This document shows positions 8,598-17,190 of a stretch of DNA of 64,000 bases, piece after piece. How positions within the stretch are numbered: the first letter of the stretch is position 1; every line of letters starts with the position of its first letter. The stretch lies in the NCBI GenBank assembly GCA_003054695.1, contig QAZA01000045.1, forward strand, positions 62,001-126,000, written 5' to 3'. The position numbers and the translations under genes are program-made. A model generated the notes under the pieces. It was given only the letters and a program-made list of their open reading frames with translations, made no database searches and had not been told where the DNA came from. This DNA is from Verrucomicrobia bacterium LW23. Lineage in GTDB: Bacteria > Verrucomicrobiota > Verrucomicrobiia > Methylacidiphilales > UBA1321.

Positions 8598-9767
8598 ATG
8601 TTCTCCACATCCGAAGATAGCAAGACACTGGCCGCGGCCGAGGAAATGCGCCACGCCATCTACCGCCGCCGCCGGCACGATCAGGACCTGCTCAGTCCCA
8701 GGGATTTAGAGGAAGTGCTGAGCCTGGAGAAAGGCTACGACGATGCCATCCGCACCCGCGACGCCGCGGCCGTGCGCGCGCTGGACGAAAAGGCGCTTCC
8801 CCTCACCCGCCGCGTGTTCCCCACCCACCCGTTGGACTGGCTGCGCGAGAACGTGGAGGTGTTTGTGGTGGCGATGGTGCTGGCACTGGCCGTGCGCACC
8901 TACTTTGCCCAGCCGTTCAAGATCCCCACGGGCTCCATGCAGCCCACCCTGTTTGGCGTTACCGTGCAGGCGCGCAGCCCCGGCGAGGAGCTGCCGGGCA
9001 TTGTCTCCCGCACGTGGGACAGCGTCATCAAAGGCCGCACCTACGGCCGCATTGTGGCGCAGGAAGACGGCGAAGTGCTGGAGCTGATCCCCGGCTACTG
9101 GATGATATGGTTTGAGTATACGGATGTCGTCATCGGTAACGGCATGACCAGCAACACCTACCGTATATGGCTCAACCACAACCACGTACGTGGGGAAGTG
9201 CTGCGCCTGAACCCGCGCCAGGCCCCCTTCATCAACGGCCGCCACTTCCGCAAGGGCGATGAGATCTGCAACTACGTGGCCGACACGGGCGATCAACTGC
9301 TGGTTAACAAGTTCATCTATCACTTTCGCAAGCCGCAGCGCGGGGAGATTTTTGTCTTCAGCACCGCGCTCATCCCCGGCCTTACGACGGCCACGGGCGA
9401 CGGCACCCAGTACTACATCAAACGCTGCGCGGGCGTTCCGGGCGATACGATCAGCATCGAGCGCCCCTACCTTATCGTCAACGGCAAAACGCTGCGCCAC
9501 CCGTATGCGTTCGAGCGCATGTACTCGGGCATCGAGAAGCCCGACCCGGGCAACCCCACCCCCTACAACGGCTACTTTAACAAAGCCACCTTCGGCGCGC
9601 CCGGCTACGTCAACAAAATCGGCGCGCACCAGTACTGGGCCCTGGGCGACAACAGCGACAGCAGCAAGGACAGCCGCTACTGGGGCACCGTGCCGGAGGA
9701 GTCGGTCGTCGGCACCCCGCTCTTCGTCTACTGGCCCTTTAGCGCGCGCTGGGGCCCGGTGCAGTAG
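8598..9767 (+). CDS. lepB: Signal peptidase I
   Basis: A 389-residue S26 peptidase starting at the ATG at 8598; upstream in-frame sequence looks non-coding. A charged cytosolic N-terminus (1-80) precedes one membrane helix (about 86-103). Box B is PTGSMQPTL with nucleophile S113. The general-base lysine is K275 in YYIKRCAGVPGD, and box E is GDNSDSSKDSRYWG near residue 350. It removes signal peptides from exported proteins on the outer face of the inner membrane. The protein is longer than most relatives because of an insertion of about 100 residues (about 121-230) between the serine and lysine boxes, and has a single visible transmembrane segment. Confidence 0.93.
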   Translation: MFSTSEDSKTLAAAEEMRHAIYRRRRHDQDLLSPRDLEEVLSLEKGYDDAIRTRDAAAVRALDEKALPLTRRVFPTHPLDWLRENVEVFVVAMVLALAVRTYFAQPFKIPTGSMQPTLFGVTVQARSPGEELPGIVSRTWDSVIKGRTYGRIVAQEDGEVLELIPGYWMIWFEYTDVVIGNGMTSNTYRIWLNHNHVRGEVLRLNPRQAPFINGRHFRKGDEICNYVADTGDQLLVNKFIYHFRKPQRGEIFVFSTALIPGLTTATGDGTQYYIKRCAGVPGDTISIERPYLIVNGKTLRHPYAFERMYSGIEKPDPGNPTPYNGYFNKATFGAPGYVNKIGAHQYWALGDNSDSSKDSRYWGTVPEESVVGTPLFVYWPFSARWGPVQ

Positions 9768-9819
9768 GGCGGAGCCAGCAAGCACACGCACGCAGGGCGC
9801 AAGGCGAATCGCTCCAGGG

Positions 9820-9930
9820 CTCCGATGCACCAAAGGCGCAGAACATCTCGTAGCCCAGGGTAAGGTCTGCCGCAGCCCTGGGTAGGATCGTCAAATCGGC
9901 CGCGTCCTGAAGGGACGCCCCAATCGTACC
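9820..9930. repeat. Single copy of the CCCAGGGT-type intergenic repeat
   Basis: It carries the same ordered words as the pair at 5591-5802: TCCGATGC, AGGCGCA, ACATCTCG, TAGCCCAGGGTAA, CCGCAGCCCTGGGTA and GTCCTGAAGGGACGC. It lies just after the lepB stop codon. Within the copy, CCCAGGGT and ACCCTGGG words can form a local hairpin. Confidence 0.8.
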
Positions 9931-9972
9931 GGGCTTGTTGATTCCCCGGCAATTCCATCGTAATATGGGGGT

Positions 9973-10848
9973 ATGGCTACTGCCGATCTCCTCTCCGCGC
10001 ACCTCGATCATCGCCGCTCGTGGGACGAGTTCTTTTACGTCTACCCGGTTATCTCGCGCCGCTCGCAGGGAGTCTCCATCGGCGTTAACCTTAACCCCGA
10101 CAAAGCCTGCAATTTCGACTGCGTGTACTGCGAGGTGGACCGCAAGACGCCCTACCGCGTCAAGCTGGTGGATCTGCCCGTGCTGGCCGGCGAGCTGGAG
10201 GAGATGATCCGCATCCGCGCCGACGGCCGCCTTTTCGAGCGCGAGCCGTTCGCCTCCGCCCCCGCCGCCTGGCGCCGCCTGAACGACATCGCCTTCTCCG
10301 GCGACGGCGAGCCGACCACGTGCGGCGTGTTTGAGCAGGCGGTGGACCTCACCTTCAGGCTGCGCAACCAGCACGAGCCCGCCGCCAAGCTGGTGCTCAT
10401 CTCGGACAGCACGATGTTTCACCGCCCCGGCGTGCAAGCCGGCCTCCGCCGCATGATGGAAGGCCCGTACGAGGTGTGGGCCAAGCTCGACGCCGGCACC
10501 GAGGAGTACTACCGCATCGTCAACCGCTCCCGCGTGCCTTTTGACCGCGTGCTGGCCAACATCGAGGCCACGGCCAAGTGGTGCCCGCTCTACATCCAGT
10601 CGCTCTTCCTGCGCATTCACGGCGCCCCGCCCTCCGAGGCGGAAATCGCCGCGTACGCCGAGCGCGTCAACCGAATTACCAACGCCGGCGGACGCATCCG
10701 CGGCCTGCAGCTCTACACTGTAGCCCGCCCTACCCCGGAGGCCTGGGCCACCGCCCTCTCCAACCCGGAGCTGGATGCCATTGCCGCGCAGCTCAAAGAT
10801 CTCACCGGCCTGCCCCAGCAGCTCTCGTACGGTAACGGAGCGGCCTGA
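9973..10848 (+). CDS. Radical SAM protein (COG0731-like Fe-S oxidoreductase)
   Basis: A 291-residue enzyme with the radical SAM cluster motif C46-x3-C50-x2-C53 (in KACNFDCVYCEVD) and an SAM-contact motif SGDGEPTTC near residue 115. The sequence around the cluster and the following VDLP resemble the Fe-S oxidoreductases related to wyosine-base synthesis enzymes, but bacteria lack wyosine, so the substrate is unknown. The start at 9973 is preceded by a repeat copy. The next gene is convergent (10898-11959). Confidence 0.85.
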   Translation: MATADLLSAHLDHRRSWDEFFYVYPVISRRSQGVSIGVNLNPDKACNFDCVYCEVDRKTPYRVKLVDLPVLAGELEEMIRIRADGRLFEREPFASAPAAWRRLNDIAFSGDGEPTTCGVFEQAVDLTFRLRNQHEPAAKLVLISDSTMFHRPGVQAGLRRMMEGPYEVWAKLDAGTEEYYRIVNRSRVPFDRVLANIEATAKWCPLYIQSLFLRIHGAPPSEAEIAAYAERVNRITNAGGRIRGLQLYTVARPTPEAWATALSNPELDAIAAQLKDLTGLPQQLSYGNGAA

Positions 10849-10897
10849 GGCTGCCTGGCCCCACGGGTCGGCATGCGCACTCCCCCCAGGCTACCCG

Positions 10898-11959
10898 CTA
10901 CGCCGCCTCGCCAAACCGGGCGGCGGTCTCCAGGTTGGACGGGGCAACCGGCACGGAGCCGGGGCGCTGCTCGGCCAGCCAGCGGGCCATACTGCGGGTG
11001 CTGACCTCGCACCCGGCGTTGCGGATGGCGCGCAGCACGCGGTCCTGGTCCATAATGTAGCGGTCGCGCTGGTACAGCACGTAGTTGCGTCGCGCGTCCG
11101 GGGGGGTGAGGTTGATGGTGGTAAGGTTGGCGCCGGCGCGGATAGCCCCGCTGTACGCATCGCGCCCTACCAGGTTCATCGCGCTGACCGCCGGGATGAT
11201 GCGCCGCGGGTTGGCCAGGCGCATCAGTGCCACGGCATTGAGCGACAGATCCGGCGTGCTGGCCGGGTAGGTGCCGAACGGCGTATCGCCGCCCGGGATA
11301 AACGGGCTGACGCTGTTGCCGGCCAGCGGAAGCTCCCCGAGGACCTGCAGCGTCTCCAGCATATGCTCCGTGGTCTGCCCGGGCAGACCGGCGATAAAGC
11401 CGGAGGAGACCGACCAGCCTGTCTGCGCCAGATAACGGATGGCGGCAATGCGTTTCTCGAAGGTTCCGGGCGCTTGTACCTCCTTGTAGTGCAAGGGGTT
11501 ACCCGTCTCCAGCTTAATGATGTAGAACGAGGCGCCGGCCTCGCGCAGCATGTCGTACTCGCGCGACGAGAGGGTGCCGAGGCACACGCTGATGCCCAGG
11601 CTGGTGCGCTCGCGAATCTCCCTCAGCAGCGGCACAATGTCCCGCACGGCCACCACATCCTCGCCGGCCTGGATGTTGATGTCCGTAATGGCGGGCGGCA
11701 GGTGGTTAAAGATGATCTCGCGGGCGATATCCAGCGGCAGGCGAAAGCGGTCGATCGCCTTGTTGTCGCGCCGCATACCGCAGTAGTTGCAGTTTTGCCG
11801 GCAGTAATTGCTGATCTCTAGTACGCCGCGCACAAACACCTTATTGCCAAACACTTGCTGACGCACCCGCCCACCGTGCTCGCGCACGGCATCCGCCGTC
11901 CTGCCGCTGGCATGCAGCAACTCGGCATGATACAGGCTGTGGCGGCGTGTGGCGTGCAT
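10898..11959 (-). CDS. HydE/PylB-like radical SAM enzyme
   Basis: A 353-residue protein from the ATG at 11959, with cluster motif C53-x3-C57-x2-C60 in ISNYCRQNCNYCGMRRDN. The CGxRRxN tail, NIQAGED, LPGQT and SPFIPGGDTPF blocks match the BioB/HydE/PylB group of SAM-dependent sulfur-insertion, maturation or rearrangement enzymes. The C-terminal part (about 260-330) resembles the BATS domain. HydE helps build the [FeFe]-hydrogenase H-cluster and PylB makes methylornithine, but none of the partner genes (HydF, HydG, PylC, PylD) is in view. The frame stays open upstream to a GTG at 12142, which would add 61 unlikely residues. Confidence 0.82.
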   Translation of the reverse strand: MHATRRHSLYHAELLHASGRTADAVREHGGRVRQQVFGNKVFVRGVLEISNYCRQNCNYCGMRRDNKAIDRFRLPLDIAREIIFNHLPPAITDINIQAGEDVVAVRDIVPLLREIRERTSLGISVCLGTLSSREYDMLREAGASFYIIKLETGNPLHYKEVQAPGTFEKRIAAIRYLAQTGWSVSSGFIAGLPGQTTEHMLETLQVLGELPLAGNSVSPFIPGGDTPFGTYPASTPDLSLNAVALMRLANPRRIIPAVSAMNLVGRDAYSGAIRAGANLTTINLTPPDARRNYVLYQRDRYIMDQDRVLRAIRNAGCEVSTRSMARWLAEQRPGSVPVAPSNLETAARFGEAA

Positions 11960-12253
11960 GGGGCGTTTTGAGTACGGCGTAGAAAACGGCTGCCGTGCTG
12001 GAGGAGGATAAACCTCGGTGGCCACGGCGTGCTCCGCTCTACGCTTGTATGTATTTAACGCTCGAAGTGCAAGCCTTGCAGGAGAATTGTTACGACTTTG
12101 CGAAGAAAAGCTTTTTCGAGACAAATGCATGACTACCAACACGATAAAAGCATCAAAAGCCGCAACCTTAGCGTCCCCGGCGGCAAATCCGGCCCTGTAA
12201 ATGGGGGCGGCTTGTGCTTTATTGTGCGCGTGCTTTTCTGTAACTCGCTATTT

Positions 12254-13072
12254 ATGGGCCGGCCTCGCGGCGCTGGCGTGGAGACTTTGGTGTTGAGCTG
12301 CATTCAGGGCCTTGCGCTGGCGATGATGCTGATGGGCGTGCTGGTTCTTGCACAGGGGCAGACTCAGGGGCAGGGGGACGCACCTTTGCCATCGGCTCCC
12401 GCGGCCTCGCCGCCTGCGGAGGCCAAAGCGGGGGGGCCGGTGGTACTCATCATCGGCGACAGCCTGGCGGCGGGGCACGGGCTGGATCCCTCCGAGGCAT
12501 TCCCCGCGCTGGTGCAGGAGAAGATTCGCGAAGCGGGCTGGCCGTTCCGCGTCGTCAACGCCGGCCTCAGCGGCGACACCTCGGCGGGCGGCCTGCGGCG
12601 TATCGACTGGCTGCTGCGCGGCGGCGTGGATGTGCTGATTGTGGAGCTGGGCGGCAACGACGGCCTGCGCGGCATCTCCCCCAAAGAGACGCGCGCCAAC
12701 CTGCAAGGCATCATCGACCGTGCCCGCCGCAAAAACCCCGCCGTGGAGGTTGTAGTGGCCGGCATGCAAATGCCCCCCAACATGGGCGAGGAATACACCA
12801 CAGCTTACAGGGAAATCTTCCCCGACATCGCCAAAGCCAACAACGCGGCGCTCATCCCTTTTCTGCTCGAAGGAGTCGGCGGCCGCCCCGAACTGAACCT
12901 GCCCGACCGCATCCACCCCACCGCCGAGGGCCACAAAATCGTGGCCGAAACCGTGTGGGGCGTGCTCAAACCCGTGTTGCAGAAGCGCCAGAACCGTCAG
13001 TCGCCCAACCAGGCCGCCCTTCCTGACGCCCTCCCCGAGAGCGCGCCGCAGCCGCCGAGCGCGGGTGATTGA
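12254..13072 (+). CDS. Secreted GDSL esterase/lipase, TesA-like
   Basis: A 272-residue SGNH hydrolase. Residues 10-34 form a signal peptide or membrane anchor, followed by an Ala/Pro linker to about 60. Block I is IIGDSLAAG with nucleophile S70, block II SGDTSAGG supplies the oxyanion glycine, block III GGNDGLR the oxyanion asparagine, and block V DRIHPTAEGH the catalytic Asp and His. It resembles arylesterase/acyl-CoA thioesterase I (TesA), which acts in the periplasm on acyl esters. A Gln/Pro-rich tail extends past the domain. The start at 12254 is chosen because the signal peptide follows directly. Confidence 0.88.
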   Translation: MGRPRGAGVETLVLSCIQGLALAMMLMGVLVLAQGQTQGQGDAPLPSAPAASPPAEAKAGGPVVLIIGDSLAAGHGLDPSEAFPALVQEKIREAGWPFRVVNAGLSGDTSAGGLRRIDWLLRGGVDVLIVELGGNDGLRGISPKETRANLQGIIDRARRKNPAVEVVVAGMQMPPNMGEEYTTAYREIFPDIAKANNAALIPFLLEGVGGRPELNLPDRIHPTAEGHKIVAETVWGVLKPVLQKRQNRQSPNQAALPDALPESAPQPPSAGD

Positions 13073-13116
13073 GCGCGCCCGAGCGCCCAGGCGCTTAATG
13101 TGCTCGAGCGCCCGGG

Positions 13117-15144
13117 TCAGGCCCGCCTGGCGGCCTGCTCGGGATCGCAGGAGGGCAGGCGCAAGTGGACGCGGAGGCCGGGGCCGGCGCCTTGCGGGCG
13201 AGGGGCGGGGGGCTGGGTTAGGTAGATATCGCCGCCGTGGCCGCGCAGGATGGAGCGGGCGATGCTGAGGCCGAGGCCGACGCCGCCGGTGCTGCGGTTG
13301 CGGCTGGTCTCCAGGCGCACAAAGGGGGCGAAGATGTTGGCGCGGTCCGCCTCGGGAACGCCCGGGCCGTCGTCCTCCACCACAATCTCCACGCCGTCGG
13401 GTGAGGAGGCCATGGTGGCGGACGTGCCGTTGCGGGTGGCGCCGGCGGTGCATGGCGTGCTGAGGGCGGGGCCGGTGTGCAGGAAGACGCGGGCGCGGTC
13501 GCCATAGCGCACGGCGTTCTCGATAACATTGCGCACGGCGCGGCGGATGGCGTCCGGCCGGCAGGCGCAGGGCAGGCGCACGGGCACGATTTCCGCCTCG
13601 GCGTCGCGCACCGGTTCGCCATCGGTCTCGCCGGGTGCGGCCTCGCGGGCGTGGGTCAGGGCCGCGGCGTTCACTGCGTTGGCGGGGCCGGCGCCGAGGA
13701 AGCGGACGTCCCAGCCCATGTCGGCCAGGTCATCGCAGAGGCTCTCCAGCAGGGCGGTAAGGTCGACGACGCGGGTGGGCTCGCCGCTGGCCTCGCTGCG
13801 GGCAAAGTTGAGCGCCGCTTCGGTCATGGTCTGCATCTCGGCCAGGGTGGCCAGGAATTTATCGCGCGTGTCCTGATCCGGGATGAACTCGGCGCGCAGG
13901 CGCAGACTGGTGATGGGCGTGCGCAGATCGTGCCCCACGGCGGCCAGCATGCGCACGCGGTCCTCCACAAAGCGGCGCAGCCGTATTTGCATGCGGTTAA
14001 ACGCGGCAACACAGCAGCGGATGTCGTCCGGGCCTTCTTCCTTCAGCAACTCCAGCTGCTCGCCGCGGCCCAGGCGTTCCGCGCTTTGCGTAAGGTGTTG
14101 CAGCGGCTGGGAGATACGATTGGCCACGAACAACGCCGTGCCGGCAAAAATCAGCACGCTTAGCGCCACGGCGGCCCAGTAACCGGGGGTTACGGAGGTG
14201 GAGCCCATGAGGTAGTTGGGCTTGGCGAAGACGGTGTTGAGCCACGTGCCGTCGTTCAGCTTGACAGCAAAGCCGTAGCCGTTCCACTGCTGCAGCGGCA
14301 GCACATGCACGGGTACGTGGAGGATCCACGCGTCGGGCGAAAGGATCTCCCACGGATCGGACGAAATGGCCTTGAGCATCTCGGTATCCTGAAAACTGCG
14401 GACCATCGGCGTGCTGTCGCCGGCGGTGTAGACGGGGCGCCTGAGGGCGTCGCGCGCCTGCTCCTGCCACTCGTCCGGCGAGCCGGGCGGGTTGGGGGAG
14501 ATCCAGTAGCGGGTCATCGGCGTGCCGAGATTGTTGAGGATCTCCGGGCGCTGCGCGGCGGGGGTGGCCTGCGCCAGCTGTACGGAGCTGGAGACGCGGC
14601 CCAGGCATTCCTCCTTAAGTACCACGCGCATAACGTAGTAGCGCTCCGTGCGGGCGATGAGCATGAACACGGCCTGCGAGAGGGCCACCGCCAGCAGCAT
14701 AACGGCGATAAGCCGGCCGCTGAGCGTGCTTGTCCAATACCGCACGATGCGCGCCCGGGAGAGGCGGTTGCGCAGGTAGCGGGTAACGCGGGCAAGGCGG
14801 GACGGCCTGTCCTCCGGCGCGGAGGCGGGCGGCGGCGTGGACGGCCCGGGCTGCGGGGATGAAGGGGATGGGGCGGGCGCCCGGCCTTCGCGGCGTGCTT
14901 CGGCGGCGGCGGCGCGGGCCTGCATCGCTTCGCGCTCCTCGCGCGGCACGTGGAAGACGCCGGAGAACGAGGTGGGGCCGTCGCCGCGGCGACGCGGCGG
15001 CGTGGATTCCGGCCCGGCCTGGGTTACGCCGCTGGTCTCCCCGCTGGTGTCGGTTGTGTTGCGGGATGCGTCGACGCGATCCTCCCCCGCGACGGCGCCC
15101 GAAGCGCCGTCGGCATCAGGGGTCCAGCGCCCCGCGCTGTTCAC
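13117..15144 (-). CDS. EnvZ-type membrane sensor histidine kinase
   Basis: A 675-residue protein starting at the GTG at 15144, which overlaps the regulator's stop (GTGA), so the pair is translationally coupled. A long Pro/Ala/Arg-rich cytosolic N-terminus (about 130 residues) precedes TM1 (LIAVMLLAVALSQAVFML), a periplasmic sensor region of about 160 residues, TM2 (AAVALSVLIFAGTALFV), a HAMP domain, and the H-box AAVGHDLRTPITS. The ATPase boxes are NVIENAVRYGDRA, EDDGPGVPEAD and GGVGLGLSIARS. The kinase core resembles EnvZ. A 60-residue insert lies between the N and G1 regions. The ligand is unknown. Confidence 0.9.
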   Translation of the reverse strand: MNSAGRWTPDADGASGAVAGEDRVDASRNTTDTSGETSGVTQAGPESTPPRRRGDGPTSFSGVFHVPREEREAMQARAAAAEARREGRAPAPSPSSPQPGPSTPPPASAPEDRPSRLARVTRYLRNRLSRARIVRYWTSTLSGRLIAVMLLAVALSQAVFMLIARTERYYVMRVVLKEECLGRVSSSVQLAQATPAAQRPEILNNLGTPMTRYWISPNPPGSPDEWQEQARDALRRPVYTAGDSTPMVRSFQDTEMLKAISSDPWEILSPDAWILHVPVHVLPLQQWNGYGFAVKLNDGTWLNTVFAKPNYLMGSTSVTPGYWAAVALSVLIFAGTALFVANRISQPLQHLTQSAERLGRGEQLELLKEEGPDDIRCCVAAFNRMQIRLRRFVEDRVRMLAAVGHDLRTPITSLRLRAEFIPDQDTRDKFLATLAEMQTMTEAALNFARSEASGEPTRVVDLTALLESLCDDLADMGWDVRFLGAGPANAVNAAALTHAREAAPGETDGEPVRDAEAEIVPVRLPCACRPDAIRRAVRNVIENAVRYGDRARVFLHTGPALSTPCTAGATRNGTSATMASSPDGVEIVVEDDGPGVPEADRANIFAPFVRLETSRNRSTGGVGLGLSIARSILRGHGGDIYLTQPPAPRPQGAGPGLRVHLRLPSCDPEQAARRA

Positions 15145-15875
15145 TGGCGCTCCACGGTTGCGGTAAACTGATAGCCGTCGCCCCAGCACGTTTTGATGAG
15201 CGCGGGCTGGCCCGGGTCATCCTCAATTTTGCGGCGAAGGCGGCTTACCTGGTTGTCGATGCTGCGGTCCCACACGTCGGCGGTGCGGCCGGCGGTCATG
15301 TCGAGAAGCTGATCGCGCGAGAGGACCATGCCGGGGCGGTCGAGAAAAACGCACAGCAGGCGGAACTCCGCGGTGGAGAGGGGTACGGCGACGCCGTCGG
15401 CGCCCTGCACCTCGCGGCGGCTTACATCCAACACCTTGCCGTCAAAGGAGATGCGTTTGGACTGCGCGGAGTTGCCGCCCTTGCCGGCAGCGGGGGCGCT
15501 TTGCACGCGGCGCAGCACGGCCTTAATGCGTGCCAGCAGCTCGCGCGGGTTAAACGGCTTGGTCAGATAGTCGTCGCCGCCCAGCTCCAGGCCCACAATG
15601 CGGTCGGTATCCTCGGCCATGGCGGTGAGGAAAATCACGGGCAGCTGAGAGTGGGCGCGAAGCTCGCGGCACAGCACCAGGCCGTCATCGCCGGGCATCA
15701 TAATGTCCAGCACAACGAGATCCGGCGAGCTGGACTGCATGAGTTTGCGGAACGCCGCCGCGCTGTCCGCCGCGCTTACACGGTAGCCGTGCTCGCCCAG
15801 GTAACGGGAGAGAAGCTCGCGGATTTCGCGATTGTCGTCGACGACAATGACATGCGGTTGCGGGTTGGATACCAT
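15141..15875 (-). CDS. OmpR-family response regulator
   Basis: A 244-residue transcription factor. The receiver domain (1-120) has the acidic pocket V-V-D-D (11-14), phospho-acceptor D57 in VLDIMMPGDDG and K106 in LTKPFNP. A winged-helix domain fills 145-240, with the OmpR-type ending VSRLRRKIEDDP...IKTCWGDGYQF. The start at 15875 is chosen because homology begins there; the frame stays open upstream without family sequence. It pairs with the kinase at 13117-15144 (4-nt overlap). Target genes are not evident. Confidence 0.92.
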   Translation of the reverse strand: MVSNPQPHVIVVDDNREIRELLSRYLGEHGYRVSAADSAAAFRKLMQSSSPDLVVLDIMMPGDDGLVLCRELRAHSQLPVIFLTAMAEDTDRIVGLELGGDDYLTKPFNPRELLARIKAVLRRVQSAPAAGKGGNSAQSKRISFDGKVLDVSRREVQGADGVAVPLSTAEFRLLCVFLDRPGMVLSRDQLLDMTAGRTADVWDRSIDNQVSRLRRKIEDDPGQPALIKTCWGDGYQFTATVERQ

Positions 15876-15966
15876 GGCAGGGATGTAACGAAGTGGCGGC
15901 GGCAAATTGTTGCGATGGTGGAGAAAAGCGCGCGTATGCGCAGGGGGCAGCAGGAATGGTGCGGGC

Positions 15967-16461
15967 CTAGATGCCGGTGATAGGCGCCAGGGTAAGGGCG
16001 GCGCCTTGCGAGGCACGGAGCTTTGCCTGGACGGGAAAGGGGACGACGTTTTTGCCGACCTTGCCGGCGGGCCGCAGGCGATTCTTGACCGCCTGGACAA
16101 CTACATCAGACGAATCGTTTTTAAGATAATGCAGGATGTCCAGCGGTACGTTTTTATTATACGCAACACGTGCACGCACGGCTTCATCCGCATCGTTGGC
16201 CAGCAGGTAAAACAAATCGTCGGGAAGGTTCGGCTTTTCGGCAATATCACAACGCACAAGAGGGTCGTTGTCGCGGGCCAGTACACGCATCACGGGGATC
16301 TCCAGCAGCTTATTGGAGGCCACTGCGCGTTTGAACTCAGGGTGTTGCGACAGAACATCCAGCCACACGTCCAGCGGCGCAGCCTCCCAGCGCAGGCGGT
16401 GGCGGCTGGGCTGATCGTCCGTTTCAACCAGCTGGAGATATTCGGTGGTGGAGAAGATCAT
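15967..16461 (-). CDS. Small helical repeat protein (LRV/HEAT-like)
   Basis: A 164-residue protein of repeating units of about 24 residues: VMRVLARDNDPLVRCDIAEKPNLPDDLFYLLANDADEAV is followed by an equivalent unit. The pattern D-P-x-V-R-x-x-[IV]-A-x-x-x-x-[LV]-P-x-x-[IL]-L fits leucine-rich-repeat-variant (LRV) or HEAT-type solenoids. Three to four units cover about 35-130, and a short hydrophobic tail ends the protein. It lies 91 bp upstream of the response regulator on the same strand and may be in its operon. No enzyme motif is visible, so a binding role is likely (inference). Confidence 0.7.
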   Translation of the reverse strand: MIFSTTEYLQLVETDDQPSRHRLRWEAAPLDVWLDVLSQHPEFKRAVASNKLLEIPVMRVLARDNDPLVRCDIAEKPNLPDDLFYLLANDADEAVRARVAYNKNVPLDILHYLKNDSSDVVVQAVKNRLRPAGKVGKNVVPFPVQAKLRASQGAALTLAPITGI

Positions 16462-16956
16462 GGAGGTTATGGAGTTAAATAGTGGAGATGGAATAGTGAA
16501 GTAATGAAGGTATACGCCGTCTTTTAATGCTAACGCTATAGATGAATCTGAAGAGATGATCGGGAGCGGTACGTCACAACTGCAAGAGGAGCTATCTCAA
16601 GCCCAGGAACGAGCCGGACCGGCGGTGATGGCGAGCCGTTGGTACAACGCACCATAACCACCCTGCCTGACTCTCCGGAAAATGCAAGGCCGGGATACCA
16701 GAAACGGCGGCCCTGAAACCCCTTGCTGCGCCCTGCCCCAGGGCTTGCCGGGGCGCCTGGAGCAAACAGGCGCGTCCATCCTTATAGATACCACAAATAC
16801 GGGCGAAAGTGGTGAAGAAAGGTGTATCAAATTGTAACGATTCCACGCCATTTGCTACGGTCCGATACAATATTCTCACTTTACGGGCATACATTTTAGC
16901 CGAACATAGTGTAGCGTAAGCAAACGTTGGTGGCGCAACGTTGCGGATCAGCGGTT
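16462..16956. other. Intergenic region without a recognisable gene
   Basis: This is the left part of the 729-bp gap between the LRV-like gene and the RND pump. A minus-strand frame of about 100 codons (16592-16894) is open, but it has no family resemblance and its codon use differs from its neighbours, so it is not called. The operator-promoter at 16957 closes the region. Confidence 0.5.
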
Positions 16957-16985
16957 ACTTGACTAGATGACTAGTCAAGTATAAC
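16957..16985 (+). promoter_or_regulatory. Promoter with embedded 24-bp operator for the RND operon
   Basis: A perfect 10-bp inverted repeat, ACTTGACTAG and CTAGTCAAGT, spans 16957-16980 with 4 nt (ATGA) between arms. It overlaps a -35-like TTGACT (16959-16964) and a -10-like TATAAC (16980-16985), spaced 15 nt. A dimeric repressor of the TetR or MarR type bound here would block RNA polymerase. The pump gene starts about 200 bp downstream. No regulator gene is adjacent. Confidence 0.6.
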
Positions 16986-17190
16986 CTGGTCCTGCCGAAA
17001 GCTTCTCTACGGCGTGCCTGCTCGCGGCGCCGCAGCCAGGCCCAGGCAGCCCGCCCGCCGCCACCCTGCCCGCCCGTATGCGGGGCAGGATGGCGGCGGA
17101 ACGGGTGCTCTCCTTCACCCCAGCGCTTCCGTCCCCGCGCCACTTGCACCGTATTTACCCGGCAGTGTCGCACTCTTACCCATCGCCCTT

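Noticed and set aside
16592-16894. 100-codon minus-strand frame before the RND operon
   Set aside because: No conserved pattern and odd codon use; treated as intergenic.
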